Source: Sphaerochaeta associata
GTDB taxonomy: Bacteria; Spirochaetota; Spirochaetia; Sphaerochaetales; Sphaerochaetaceae
Reading direction: 5' to 3'
Assembly (NCBI RefSeq): GCF_022869165.1
Contig: NZ_CP094929.1
Coordinates: forward strand, 2,976,001 to 3,040,000
Length of the DNA: 64,000 nt
The position numbers were made by a program, and so were the translations under genes. The number at the start of each line of letters is the position of its first letter. The first letter of the stretch is position 1. The notes below the pieces were generated by a model. It saw only the letters and a program-made list of their open reading frames with translations, was not told the origin of the DNA and did no database searches. Below, in pieces: positions 25,933-34,290 of the stretch.

Positions 25933-26907
25933 ATGCCATTTTTTCTCATCAAAGGTGACATTACCACGCTTTCGACGGACGCCATCGTCAATGCAGCCAA
26001 TACCGAGCTTAAGATGGGTGGTGGGGTGTGCGGCTCGATTTTCAAGGCTGCAGGCAGAGAACAGATGGAAAATGCCTGTTCAGCCCTCGGCCCCATCAAA
26101 ACCGGGGCGGCGGTTATCACCCCGGCTTTCAATCTCAAGGCAAGGTATGTCATCCATACAGCCGGTCCTGTCTACAGGGACGGAAAGAGCGGCGAGGAAG
26201 CAGAGCTTCGTGCCTGTTACACAAACAGTCTTGCACTCGCAAAGCAACACCGATGTAGAAGCGTCGCCTTTCCTCTGATCAGCAGCGGCATCTACGGCTA
26301 TCCGAAGGAAAAAGCCGTCAAGGTGGCAACTGATGCAATCCGAAGCTTCCTCAAGGACTCTGACATGGAAGTCTCCTTGGTACTCTTCGATCGGACACAG
26401 ATACACACACCCCTGCTCAATGAGGTGCAGAAATACCTTGATGCGGCATATGATCCATCGCAGGCCCGATCATTGCTGGATGAAGAGCTGCAGGCTCTAC
26501 ACCATGTCTTTGAGCCGGTGACAGGGGCACCAATGCAAGATGGTTTACAGGCCATGTTGCAAAACCTTGATGAACCATTTTCTGATACGCTGTTACGAAT
26601 GATCAGGGAACAAGGCAAATCAGAAGTGGAAGTCTACAAGAGGGCCAATCTCGACCGCAAGCACTTCTCCAAGATCAGGAGCGGCAAGGGCTACCTGCCA
26701 AGCAAGAAAACAATTCTAGCCCTCGCCCTGGCACTGGAGCTGGACATACAGGATACGGCCTGGCTGCTTGAGCGTGCCGGCTATGCTCTCTCGCCTGCAA
26801 GCAAGTTCGATGTCATTGTCGAATATTTCATCAAGGAACAGATCTACGACATCTTCGCAATCAATGAGGTGCTGTTCAGTTACGACCAACCGCTGCTTGG
26901 CAGCTGA
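25933..26907 (+). CDS. macro-domain protein (ADP-ribose hydrolase type) with C-terminal helical domain
   Basis: A 324-residue protein. Residues 1-170 are a canonical macro domain: GDITTLSTDAIVNAANTEL, GGGVCGSIFKAAG and the phosphate loop LISSGIYGYPKEKAV. Such domains bind or remove ADP-ribose or O-acetyl-ADP-ribose. Residues about 195-324 are a helical extension with an HTH-like core (SEVEVYKRANLDRKHFSKIRSGKGYLPSK), seen attached to macro domains in some bacteria and possibly DNA- or protein-binding. An AAGGACG site within the PARG gene precedes the ATG. It belongs with the preceding PARG-like gene. Confidence 0.85.
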   Translation: MPFFLIKGDITTLSTDAIVNAANTELKMGGGVCGSIFKAAGREQMENACSALGPIKTGAAVITPAFNLKARYVIHTAGPVYRDGKSGEEAELRACYTNSLALAKQHRCRSVAFPLISSGIYGYPKEKAVKVATDAIRSFLKDSDMEVSLVLFDRTQIHTPLLNEVQKYLDAAYDPSQARSLLDEELQALHHVFEPVTGAPMQDGLQAMLQNLDEPFSDTLLRMIREQGKSEVEVYKRANLDRKHFSKIRSGKGYLPSKKTILALALALELDIQDTAWLLERAGYALSPASKFDVIVEYFIKEQIYDIFAINEVLFSYDQPLLGS

Positions 26908-26951
26908 AAATGTCGCTTTCCAAGTGACCGCCTTGCATGAAGGAAATGGTA

Positions 26952-26971
26952 CTCCTTAGGGGCCTAAGGAG
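26952..26971 (+). promoter_or_regulatory. hairpin that sequesters the ribosome site of the VWA gene
   Basis: The sequence CTCCTTAGG-GG-CCTAAGGAG is a perfect 9-base inverted repeat. Its right arm contains most of the Shine-Dalgarno AAGGAGG (26966-26972), nine bases before the ATG at 26981. In the mRNA the stem would pair the ribosome site with CTCCTT, so translation should depend on opening it (temperature, a protein, or coupling to the upstream gene). This is read directly; the regulatory effect is inferred. Confidence 0.65.
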
Positions 26972-26980
26972 GGCGTTCAC

Positions 26981-27622
26981 ATGCAAACTGGATTAACGGA
27001 ATTGGTTTTCATCCTGGACAAGAGTGGTTCGATGAGCGGTTTGGAGTCCGATACCATCGGAGGGTTCAATGCGATGCTGGACAAGCAGAAGAAGGTTGAG
27101 GGAGAATGCTTCATAACGACGGCTCTCTTTGACAACACGTATGAACTGCTTCATGACCATCTCCCGATCAAAGCGGTTAATCCTCTTACGGAGAAGGAGT
27201 ATTGTGTGGGCGGCAGTACTGCGCTGCTTGATGCCATCGGTCGGACGGTGCATACAATAGAGAATGTTCAAAGGCATATGAAAGCAGAGCAGATCCTGAT
27301 GGTCATCATCACTGACGGGCAGGAGAATGCAAGCAGGGAGTACAGCTCTGATGCGATTAAGGAAATGATCAAGGCAAAACAGCAAGAGAAGTGGGAGTTC
27401 CTCTTCCTTGGTGCAAACATCGATGCGATAGAGACTGCTTCCCACTTCGGCATCCAAGCTGACCGGGCTCAGAGCTTTCATGCCGACAGCGAGGGGATTC
27501 AGGTCAACTTCAATGTTGTCTGTGATGCGGTCAGCAGCGTCAGGACATACAAGAAGGTTCCCGAGAACTGGAAAGAAGGGATCAAGCAGGATTTTGAGAA
27601 GCGCCGAAGCAAGAAGCGGTGA
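26981..27622 (+). CDS. von Willebrand factor A domain protein (TerY-like)
   Basis: A 213-residue, essentially single-domain VWA protein. The metal-ion-dependent adhesion site is complete: DKSGSMSG (DxSxS) near residue 13-20, the threonine in GGSTALLDAIG, and the aspartate in VIITDGQENAS. No signal peptide or membrane segment is visible, so it is cytoplasmic, like TerY-type VWA proteins. It lies 73 bases after the macro-domain gene, with the ribosome site buried in a hairpin. In other bacteria VWA proteins of this size accompany tellurite/stress or ADP-ribose-related operons. Its 3' end is eight bases from the convergent Ldh-type gene. Confidence 0.82.
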   Translation: MQTGLTELVFILDKSGSMSGLESDTIGGFNAMLDKQKKVEGECFITTALFDNTYELLHDHLPIKAVNPLTEKEYCVGGSTALLDAIGRTVHTIENVQRHMKAEQILMVIITDGQENASREYSSDAIKEMIKAKQQEKWEFLFLGANIDAIETASHFGIQADRAQSFHADSEGIQVNFNVVCDAVSSVRTYKKVPENWKEGIKQDFEKRRSKKR

Positions 27623-27630
27623 CAACCAAG

Positions 27631-28725
27631 TCACAAAAGGGGCTGGGGAAACTCCACCCCGGCCCTCTTCCCGATCGCGCTCAGCTGTTCAAACACCTTC
27701 AATGAGAGAGGGACGCCGTTGAGGTTGCTGTTTCTTTCTGCTTCATGCTCCTTCTGACCAGCATAATAGACCCGTTCACACCCTTGAGCAGGCTCGGTGT
27801 TGTTCAATTCTTCCAACAGCCTGTCCATATCGGTTTTCAATTCCTCGGGGTCCCGGAATACGTCAAGGCGGATGGCTCCGAAGAAATGGCAGACGCGTGC
27901 ACTGGTGGCCTCACTGTCCATGACGGACTTGCCGAATACCCCGCCGCTGGTGATAGCGGTCATGATATCGACCATGACTGCCAAGCCATATCCCTTGTGC
28001 CCGCCAAAGAGTTCTCCCGCACCTCCGAGGGGAATGAGCCCGCCTCCCCTCTGATAGAGCATGTCCTGAAGCAATTGGCCTGCATTGCCGGTTACTTGTC
28101 CCTTGGTATCAACCGCCCATCCTTGGGGCAGCTCCCGCTGCTCGCGCTCATACACTTCAATCTTTCCTCTTGTCACCGCCGTGGTGGACATATCCAGGGT
28201 GAAGAGCTTGCCTGAGTGACCGGGTATGGAGAAGGCGATGGGATTGGTGCCGAACATCGACATCCGACCGAAGGTGGGCACCCCCAACGCAGCGGTATTG
28301 GTCATGCAGATGCCGATCATGTCGTGTTTGGCAGCCATCTCCGCATAATAGCCGGCTATTCCATAATGATTGCTGTTACGAATTGAAGCAAATGCGGCCC
28401 CGCTTCCTTTCGCTTTCTCAATCACCTTGGTCATCGTCTGTTTGCTCAGGTACATACCCATGGCTCCGTTTGCATCCAGAACCAAGGAAATCGGTGTTTC
28501 ACGGAGGATTGACGGAATAACAGAGCTTGCCATGATGCCTTTTCGTATTCCATTCTCATAGCGCCAAAGCCGGGCCACCCCATGGCTGGGGATGCCGCGG
28601 GCATCGGCTGCAACCAGAATCTCAGCTGAATCAGCAGCCTCCTCGGATGAGAGGCCCAGGTTGCTGAAAACACCTGCAACAAACTGTTCCAACGCGTTTC
28701 GCCCGATCCTGATTTCTTCTTTCAT
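27631..28725 (-). CDS. Ldh2/YlbC-family malate/lactate/ureidoglycolate-type dehydrogenase
   Basis: A 364-residue NAD(P)-dependent 2-hydroxyacid/keto-acid oxidoreductase of the non-Rossmann Ldh2 family. It carries DARGIPSHGVARL with catalytic His49, NSNHYGIAGYYAEMA, PIAFSIPG, and HKGYGLAVMVDIMTA. Family members act on malate, L-lactate, ureidoglycolate, sulfolactate or sugar-derived keto acids; the precise substrate is not apparent. Its ATG overlaps the mutarotase stop by four bases and uses an AGGAGG site inside that gene. The divergent TRAP transporter and the GntR regulator next door imply that it processes an imported acid. Confidence 0.82.
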   Translation of the reverse strand: MKEEIRIGRNALEQFVAGVFSNLGLSSEEAADSAEILVAADARGIPSHGVARLWRYENGIRKGIMASSVIPSILRETPISLVLDANGAMGMYLSKQTMTKVIEKAKGSGAAFASIRNSNHYGIAGYYAEMAAKHDMIGICMTNTAALGVPTFGRMSMFGTNPIAFSIPGHSGKLFTLDMSTTAVTRGKIEVYEREQRELPQGWAVDTKGQVTGNAGQLLQDMLYQRGGGLIPLGGAGELFGGHKGYGLAVMVDIMTAITSGGVFGKSVMDSEATSARVCHFFGAIRLDVFRDPEELKTDMDRLLEELNNTEPAQGCERVYYAGQKEHEAERNSNLNGVPLSLKVFEQLSAIGKRAGVEFPQPLL

Positions 28726-29645
28726 GCGTGACCTCCTGTGAGATTTCCATATGGTAGTGATGATATCTGAAGTGTGCTCTGATGGGTTCGGCCTTTTTCA
28801 AGGACCACGGCTGCCTTCCCGCTGTTGACCTGCTCGACACAGACAAAATCCTTCCAGGCATCCAATACTTCCGGATTCTGCCTTGCTTTCTCATCACCGG
28901 GATTCCAGACAAAGACCTGTTTCAGGTTTTCCTGTTCCATTCGGATGGTTCGTCCAAGAATAGGATCGTGGAGCACCACAACCGGTCCTGCATGCTCAAA
29001 GATGCGGACAAATTCCCCGCCGACGAACACAAGCCCGTTTTGGGAGTACTCCCGATTGCCGTCAGCTCGGTCAACGACGGGACATCCCTCCAGCCCTGTG
29101 ATCGAGCAGTCCGGCAAGCTGCCGATGTGAAAATACGTGTGGAAGGCTTCTTCAAACGAGATTGGCTGTTCATCAGCATTGGTCACCTGCAGCTCCAATC
29201 GCAGGAAAGCGGCGACGGTTATCGTCAGCTGCAGGGAGAATCGATGCGGCCAAATGGAGCGGGTGCATTCGTCATCCTCAGTGGCCAAGATGATCTTGGT
29301 CGAACCGTCGGCAATATCATTCACCTCTCTCAGTTCCCATGCCTTGGTGCGAACCAAGCCGTGGAGATACAGATCATCCCTTTTCGGATGCTTGCCAAAC
29401 CAAGGAAAACAGATTGGAATGCCTCCCCGAAACGGCTTTCCTTTCTCGTATGCACTGTATGGACTCATGAATAATAGATTGCCCTGGCCATTCGGAGTGA
29501 AAGAGGCTACATGAGCTCCCTGCAGGTATACCAGGCACCGGGCTTGCTCATTTTCAATAAGGAGAACGCTCAATCCAGCAGGCTCTGAGGCCATCCGAAC
29601 TGTCTGGGAGAGCTGATGCACGTGTACATGTGCTGCTGTTTCCAT
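28722..29645 (-). CDS. D-hexose-6-phosphate mutarotase-like (YeaD family, aldose 1-epimerase superfamily)
   Basis: A 307-residue galactose-mutarotase-fold protein with YeaD-type motifs: LQGAHVASFTPNGQGNLLFMSPYSAYEKGKPFRGGIP (core read in parts), PICFPWFG, LHGLVRTKAWEL, FEEAFHTYFHIG with the catalytic-type His, and FVWNPG. YeaD-like enzymes interconvert anomers of hexose 6-phosphates. The ATG at 29645 follows GGAGACG. It is the first gene of a two-gene minus operon with the Ldh-type dehydrogenase and faces the TRAP operon across a 103-base control region. Confidence 0.82.
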   Translation of the reverse strand: METAAHVHVHQLSQTVRMASEPAGLSVLLIENEQARCLVYLQGAHVASFTPNGQGNLLFMSPYSAYEKGKPFRGGIPICFPWFGKHPKRDDLYLHGLVRTKAWELREVNDIADGSTKIILATEDDECTRSIWPHRFSLQLTITVAAFLRLELQVTNADEQPISFEEAFHTYFHIGSLPDCSITGLEGCPVVDRADGNREYSQNGLVFVGGEFVRIFEHAGPVVVLHDPILGRTIRMEQENLKQVFVWNPGDEKARQNPEVLDAWKDFVCVEQVNSGKAAVVLEKGRTHQSTLQISSLPYGNLTGGHA

Positions 29646-29682
29646 CGTTTCGTCTCCTTCTGTGATGGTGAAAACAAGAGCC

Positions 29683-29727
29683 TTTACAAATCGATAATGC
29701 TAAGATATCATTTATCTAAGATATCAG
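29683..29727 (+). promoter_or_regulatory. TRAP operon promoter overlapped by a tandem operator-like repeat
   Basis: TTTACA (29683-29688), 17-base spacer, TATCAT (29706-29711) form a plausible promoter for the TRAP genes. Two exact copies of TAAGATATCA (29701-29710 and 29717-29726), spaced 16 bases start-to-start, cover the -10 region. A related sequence sits on the GntR gene's own promoter (17 of 24 positions identical over 29704-29727 versus 34112-34135), suggesting that the GntR protein binds both. Confidence 0.55.
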
Positions 29728-29748
29728 CAAGCCTAAAGGAGGTTCGTT

Positions 29749-30762
29749 GTGAAAAAGATCATCAGTATCATCTCACTCTTGCTCATCATCGCTTCCGTAC
29801 TGCTTCCCGCCGCAGGGGTACAGGAAGCGCCCGCACAAAAGCAGTATGTTTTGCGTTTCAATCATGTATTAACACCGCAAGATCCGTATCATGCTGCATT
29901 CTTGAATTGGGCTGAAGCGGTCAAGGAAAGGACAAACGGAGGCTTGACCGTCGAAGTCTATCCCAGCGCCCAGTTGGGGGTTGAAGAGGACATCCTCGAG
30001 CAAATCCGTCAGGGGGCGAACATCGGACAGAATACCGATGCAGCACGTCTAGGCATGTATGTTCCCGACATGGCCGTGATGAATGCCCCCTACTTTGTCG
30101 AGACGCTCGATGAAGTTCAAAAACTGAACACGTTGCCGACCGTACAGGCATGGAAAGCCGAGCTCGAACGGACCCAAGGCTTCAAGGTCCTTTCATTCTT
30201 CTGGGTGCAGGGATTCAGGCAAACGGTCACCAATAAGCCGATCACCAGCCCCAAAGACTTGAATGGACTGCGCATCAGGACACCGGGTGCGCCGATCTGG
30301 CAGGAGTCCATCAGGGCCATCGGGGCCATTCCGGTAGCCATGAACTACGGGGATATGTTCAGCGGCTTGCAGACCAAGGCCATCGACGGGCTCGAGCTCT
30401 CCTTCACCGCCACCTCGACAGGGAATTTCCATGAGGTTTGCAAGTATGTGAATGAAACCAAGCATATCTTGCTGATCAATTTCGAGGTCATCAGCAGCAA
30501 GTGGTTCAATTCACTGCCTCCCGAATACCAACAAATCTTGGAAGAAGAGTGCAACAAGGCAGGATTGGAGGTTTCCCGCCAATATCTTGAGGAGTTGGAT
30601 CCGAAAAACCTTGCACTGCTGAAGAGCAGGGGCATGACCGTCATTCCCGAAGCGCAAATCGACATGAAGGCGTTCAAGGCTGCAGGAGAAGCTGCTTACG
30701 TAAAACTCAACCTGCAGGCGGCCCGGGACAAGATCTATGCTGAAATGGGCAAAGCCAAGTAA
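29749..30762 (+). CDS. dctP: TRAP transporter solute-binding subunit (DctP/TAXI-independent type)
   Basis: A 337-residue periplasmic binding protein with an N-terminal signal peptide (MKKIISIISLLLIIASVLLP). It has the DctP fold features FNHVLTPQDPYHAAFLNWAEAVKERTNGG, YPSAQLG, and the carboxylate-binding arginine region LNGLRIRTPGAP. Translation starts at a GTG (29749) nine bases after AAAGGAGG. DctP-type proteins bind sugar acids, dicarboxylates or related carboxylates. It is the first gene of dctPQM followed by an SDR dehydrogenase. The gap to dctQ is 134 bases, which is long and may hold an attenuating structure, though none was clear. Confidence 0.92.
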   Translation: MKKIISIISLLLIIASVLLPAAGVQEAPAQKQYVLRFNHVLTPQDPYHAAFLNWAEAVKERTNGGLTVEVYPSAQLGVEEDILEQIRQGANIGQNTDAARLGMYVPDMAVMNAPYFVETLDEVQKLNTLPTVQAWKAELERTQGFKVLSFFWVQGFRQTVTNKPITSPKDLNGLRIRTPGAPIWQESIRAIGAIPVAMNYGDMFSGLQTKAIDGLELSFTATSTGNFHEVCKYVNETKHILLINFEVISSKWFNSLPPEYQQILEEECNKAGLEVSRQYLEELDPKNLALLKSRGMTVIPEAQIDMKAFKAAGEAAYVKLNLQAARDKIYAEMGKAK

Positions 30763-30896
30763 GCAAGCAGGGTCTTGATTCGATTGTACAGTCGGTATTC
30801 TTTTACCACTTTTACCAGGTATGCGGGTGCGTGCAACACGCTCCCGCATCATGATACCAATGCATGTTTTCTGCAGTCTTGAGAAAGGGGGTTTCC

Positions 30897-31373
30897 ATGC
30901 GGAAATTCTATGAACGAATATGTAGACTGGAAGTCATAGTCTCGGCAGTATTCCTGTCAGCCAGCTGCCTGCTCATATTCATTGGCGCCTTGGCCAGATC
31001 GGTGGACAAGCCGGTGAACTGGTCCCAGGATTTTTCTCTTTTCTTGTTTGCTTGGAGTGTTTTCTTGGCTGCAGATGTTGCATTGCGCCATGACAAATTA
31101 GTGAAAATGGAGCTGTTGCTGCTCAAAATCTCGGAAAAGAGTGCCAGAATCATCACCATCATCAACTACCTGCTCATCGTCGTATTTCTTGCCGCTCTCG
31201 CAGTCTACGGGGTGAAGCTCAGTTTCATCTCCTATCGAAGAGTGTTCCAGGGCATTCCAGGCTTCAGCTATACCTGGGTGATCCTCTGTGTACCTGTTGG
31301 TTGCACGCTGATGATCATCACCTCGATTCTAAAACTCAAGAATCTGTTCCAGAGCTGCAGGAAGGGGGTCTGA
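30897..31373 (+). CDS. dctQ: TRAP transporter small permease subunit
   Basis: A 158-residue membrane protein with four hydrophobic helices, the DctQ topology. Conserved features are NWSQDFSLFLFAWSVFLAADVALRHDKLVKMELL and the terminal pair of helices. The ATG at 30897 follows an AAGGGGG site; the open frame starts 11 codons upstream without one. Its stop is one base before the dctM start, so the two permease subunits are translationally coupled. It scaffolds the large subunit for sodium-driven import of the ligand delivered by DctP. Confidence 0.88.
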   Translation: MRKFYERICRLEVIVSAVFLSASCLLIFIGALARSVDKPVNWSQDFSLFLFAWSVFLAADVALRHDKLVKMELLLLKISEKSARIITIINYLLIVVFLAALAVYGVKLSFISYRRVFQGIPGFSYTWVILCVPVGCTLMIITSILKLKNLFQSCRKGV

Positions 31374-31374
31374 C

Positions 31375-32652
31375 ATGCTGCTTGTAACAATCCTATTCAT
31401 CGTATTTCTTGTCATGGGCATGCCTGTGGCCTTCGCAATCGGAATATCAGGAATGGCATTCTTTCTTCAGCATCCCGAGCTGCCCTTCACCATCACGGTC
31501 CAGCTGCCTATTTCCCAGACACAGAACTTTGCCATGCTTGCTGTCCCCCTGTTCATTTTTGCAGGGAATCTGATGAACTCATCGGGAATCACCAAACGCC
31601 TGATGAAGCTCTCCTCGGTCCTGACCGGACATATGCACGGGGGACTGGCACAAGTCAGCGTGGTGCTCTCCACCTGCATGGGAGGGGTTTCCGGTTCTGC
31701 CATTGCCGATGCCTCCATGGAGGCACGGGTGCTCGGGCCTGATATGATCGAACGGGGATACTCAAAGGGATATACCGCAAATGTCATCAGCTGGACGGCC
31801 CTCATTACTGCAACCATTCCTCCAGGGGTGGGCATCATCCTGTATGGGACTGTCGGAGAGGTCTCCATCGGCCGGCTTTTTGCTTCAGGCATGCTGGTGG
31901 GCCTGCTTATGATGATCGGCTTGATGATTACCGTTTGGATCACTTCCACACGCCGCGGCTACGGGGCTGAACGGAAGAAAGCGACCACAAAGGAAGTATT
32001 CTCTGCAATCGGAGAGAGCATTTGGGCTCTATTATTCCCCATCCTCTTGTTGGGAGGCATCCGCAGCGGCATCTTCACACCTTCTGAAGTGGGAGCCTTT
32101 GCCTGCATCTACGCCATAATCATAGGCGCTTTCATCTATCGGGAGCTGGACTTCCTCAAAATTGCCAGAACACTCGGAGACACGGTCATCGATGTCGGGG
32201 CTATTATGTTCATCATCGCCCTCTCAGGTATTTTCGGATATGGGATTCCTCTGGAAAACATCCCCAAACTGCTTACGGATGCAATATTGGGTATTTCCCA
32301 AAACCAATATTTGGTCATGCTCATCATCCTCGGAATTTTAGTCATTCTTGGCATGTTCATGGATGGTTCGGTCATCATCCTCCTTTTCACCCCGATCTTC
32401 CTTCCTTTGGCGAAGGCGGTCAATATTGATCCGGTCCACTTCGGCATCCTGTTCTGTACCATCATCACAATGGGAAACATGACCCCGCCGGTGGGCTTGG
32501 CTATGTATGCAGTGTGCCAGATACTCGATATTCCATTAACCGACTACATCAAGGATATGTGGGCGTTTTTCTTCACCGTCATTGTATTGGTGGTGATCCT
32601 GATGTTCTTCCCCAGACTTGTTTTATTCCTGCCGAACTTGTTGTTCGGGTAA
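31375..32652 (+). CDS. dctM: TRAP transporter large permease subunit
   Basis: A 425-residue integral membrane protein with about twelve hydrophobic segments, the size and layout of DctM/SiaM. Recognisable parts are FAMLAVPLFIFAGNLMNSSGI near residue 55-75, GGVSGSAIADASMEA and NMTPPVGLAMYAVCQI near the C-terminus. It forms the ion-coupled transport path of the TRAP system. An AAGGGGG site within the end of dctQ precedes the ATG. The SDR gene follows 19 bases later and is in the same transcript. Confidence 0.92.
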   Translation: MLLVTILFIVFLVMGMPVAFAIGISGMAFFLQHPELPFTITVQLPISQTQNFAMLAVPLFIFAGNLMNSSGITKRLMKLSSVLTGHMHGGLAQVSVVLSTCMGGVSGSAIADASMEARVLGPDMIERGYSKGYTANVISWTALITATIPPGVGIILYGTVGEVSIGRLFASGMLVGLLMMIGLMITVWITSTRRGYGAERKKATTKEVFSAIGESIWALLFPILLLGGIRSGIFTPSEVGAFACIYAIIIGAFIYRELDFLKIARTLGDTVIDVGAIMFIIALSGIFGYGIPLENIPKLLTDAILGISQNQYLVMLIILGILVILGMFMDGSVIILLFTPIFLPLAKAVNIDPVHFGILFCTIITMGNMTPPVGLAMYAVCQILDIPLTDYIKDMWAFFFTVIVLVVILMFFPRLVLFLPNLLFG

Positions 32653-32671
32653 ATCATAAGGAGAGTCGACT

Positions 32672-33412
32672 ATGAAATTGGATGGAAAACTTGCCGTCAT
32701 CACCGGTGCAGCCCGCGGTATAGGAAGAGAGATTGCAATCCGCTTTGCAAAGGAGGGTGCTGCAGTAGTCCTGGTTGATGTACGGATTCCGGCCGAGACC
32801 GAGCAAGTAATACAAAGCTTCAGCCCGAATGTGTTGTCCGCTGTTGTTGACATTGCCGATGCTGAGGCTGTGGAGCGCCTGGTCCAACAGGTTCATGCCT
32901 GGAAAGGTCCTGTTGATATTGTAGTGAACAATGCAGGTATCATCACACGGGAAGGAATCCTCGACTTGACCCCGCAGCAGTGGCGCAAGGTCATCGACGT
33001 CAATGTGAACGGAACGTTCTATATGTGCAAGGCATTCCTGCCCGATATGGTGGCCAAACGCTGCGGGAAAATCGTCAATGTGACGTCCATAGCGGGAAAG
33101 ATCGGCGACATCACCGCAAGTCCTGCATACGGCACCTCCAAAGGTGCTGTCAATACCTTCACCCGTTCACTTGCCCGCCAGTTGGCGGAGTACGGCATCA
33201 CAGTCAATGCCGTGGCTCCCCATGCCATTGAGACGGACATGAGTGCTGAATGGTCGGAGGAGAAACGAAGAAATGTGGTCGCTTCGATTCCTCTCAAGCG
33301 GATGGGGACATCCGGCGAGGTAGCCGCTGCAGTACTCTTCCTGGCCTCTGATGAGGCTTCCTTCATCACCGGGGAGACGTTGAACGTCAATGGTGGTTAC
33401 TTGATGGACTGA
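32672..33412 (+). CDS. short-chain dehydrogenase/reductase (FabG-like)
   Basis: A 246-residue classical SDR. It shows the nucleotide-binding TGAARGIGRE, NNAG at the end of beta-4, the catalytic Ser in NVTSIAGK, and YGTSKG with the active Tyr/Lys. The C-terminus LFLASDEASFITGETLNVNGG is typical. Although FabG-like, its place immediately after dctM and before the GntR regulator points to oxidation or reduction of the imported sugar acid rather than to fatty-acid synthesis. An AAGGAGAG site precedes the ATG. Its 3' end overlaps the convergent gntR-type gene by 16 bases. Confidence 0.87.
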   Translation: MKLDGKLAVITGAARGIGREIAIRFAKEGAAVVLVDVRIPAETEQVIQSFSPNVLSAVVDIADAEAVERLVQQVHAWKGPVDIVVNNAGIITREGILDLTPQQWRKVIDVNVNGTFYMCKAFLPDMVAKRCGKIVNVTSIAGKIGDITASPAYGTSKGAVNTFTRSLARQLAEYGITVNAVAPHAIETDMSAEWSEEKRRNVVASIPLKRMGTSGEVAAAVLFLASDEASFITGETLNVNGGYLMD

Positions 33413-34089
33413 GATTCTTCATCGCCGGCAAGAAAAGCACCGCTGAGGATGTTTTTCTTGCTGGTATGCAGATGCTTCTCTATGATTTTCAGTGCAACCG
33501 GCGAGTGATGTTCCAAGGCTTCCAGGAGATCGATATGGTCTTGGAACGTCTGTGAGTAGTTCGGCTTGATTCCGATATCATACATATACTTCATATTCAG
33601 GTGCAGGTTCAACTCCTTGTAGGACCGATGGATGAACTCATTGTCACACAGGGAGCAGAGCATGAGATGATATTGGCAGTCGAATTTTATATACGTAGGG
33701 AGATTCTCTTGCGCCAGAGCTTCCGCCATCGCAGAAGTGAGGGCCTTCAGGGGTTCCAACCTCTCTTTCTCAATGGTTTCATAGATGCTCTTTACGGAAT
33801 AGACTTCCAGCAACTCCCTCATCGCAATTGCAGAGAGGATGGTTTTCTTGGTCGGCGTCCTGAGCAAGCACATGCTTCTGGGCCTGATTTCCACCAAACC
33901 ATCGATTTCCAACCGCTTCAGGGCCTCACGGATCGGCATCATGCTGACATCAAGTTCCTTGGCCAGCTGCTTGGTACTCAAGGTATCACCATAGTTGAAT
34001 CGGCCACCGATGATGGAATCACATAGATACTGATAGACTTGCTCCGCCAAACTCCGTTTATCAATTACAGCAACCGGTTCCTGCTTCAT
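33397..34089 (-). CDS. GntR-family transcriptional regulator, FadR/FCD subgroup
   Basis: A 230-residue regulator: an N-terminal winged helix (LAEQVYQYLCDSIIGGRF; STKQLAKELDVSMMPIREALKRL) and a C-terminal all-helical FCD ligand domain (residues about 85-215) with acidic and histidine residues suited to metal-dependent binding of a carboxylate. Such regulators usually repress uptake and catabolism genes for sugar acids. It is convergent with the SDR gene, overlapping by 16 bases. Its own promoter carries a sequence resembling that at the TRAP promoter, consistent with autoregulation and control of the adjacent divergent operons. Confidence 0.88.
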   Translation of the reverse strand: MKQEPVAVIDKRSLAEQVYQYLCDSIIGGRFNYGDTLSTKQLAKELDVSMMPIREALKRLEIDGLVEIRPRSMCLLRTPTKKTILSAIAMRELLEVYSVKSIYETIEKERLEPLKALTSAMAEALAQENLPTYIKFDCQYHLMLCSLCDNEFIHRSYKELNLHLNMKYMYDIGIKPNYSQTFQDHIDLLEALEHHSPVALKIIEKHLHTSKKNILSGAFLAGDEESQSIK

Positions 34090-34111
34090 AGGACTCCCTG
34101 ATACTCATTAT

Positions 34112-34155
34112 TCTATCTTAAATCTATTATATCAGAATTTGAAATCGTTTTACAA
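34112..34155 (-). promoter_or_regulatory. gntR-type gene promoter with operator-like sequence
   Basis: On the minus strand TTGTAA (34150-34155), an 18-base spacer and TATAAT (34126-34131) form a promoter for the GntR gene. The segment CTGATATAATAGATTTAAGATAGA (plus-strand 34112-34135) covers the -10 and resembles CTGATATCTTAGATAAATGATATC at the TRAP promoter, identical in 17 of 24 positions. Confidence 0.5.
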
Positions 34156-34254
34156 TGCACCGAAAGGTGAGAGGGTAATTTACACCCAGGCACTCTTTGT
34201 GGTTTGCGTGTCACGATGGTTTTCAGATTCCTTTCCAGCTTCCTTCCTGCATTG

Positions 34255-34290
34255 AATCAGCATATTCTGCCATGGTAGAGTATGCTGATT
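34255..34290 (+). promoter_or_regulatory. 36-bp palindrome upstream of the ABC importer operon
   Basis: AATCAGCATA-TTCTGCCATGGTAGAG-TATGCTGATT is a near-perfect palindrome. The outer 10-base arms are exact, and the inner mismatches become G-U pairs in RNA, so the transcript can form one continuous stem. It ends 16 bases before the start codon at 34307, just upstream of the ribosome site. No T-run follows, so an operator or translational control hairpin is more likely than a terminator. Confidence 0.55.

Noticed and set aside
32672-33412. Fatty-acid biosynthetic FabG
   Set aside because: The protein is FabG-like, but there are no fab neighbours and it sits between a TRAP transporter and a GntR regulator.
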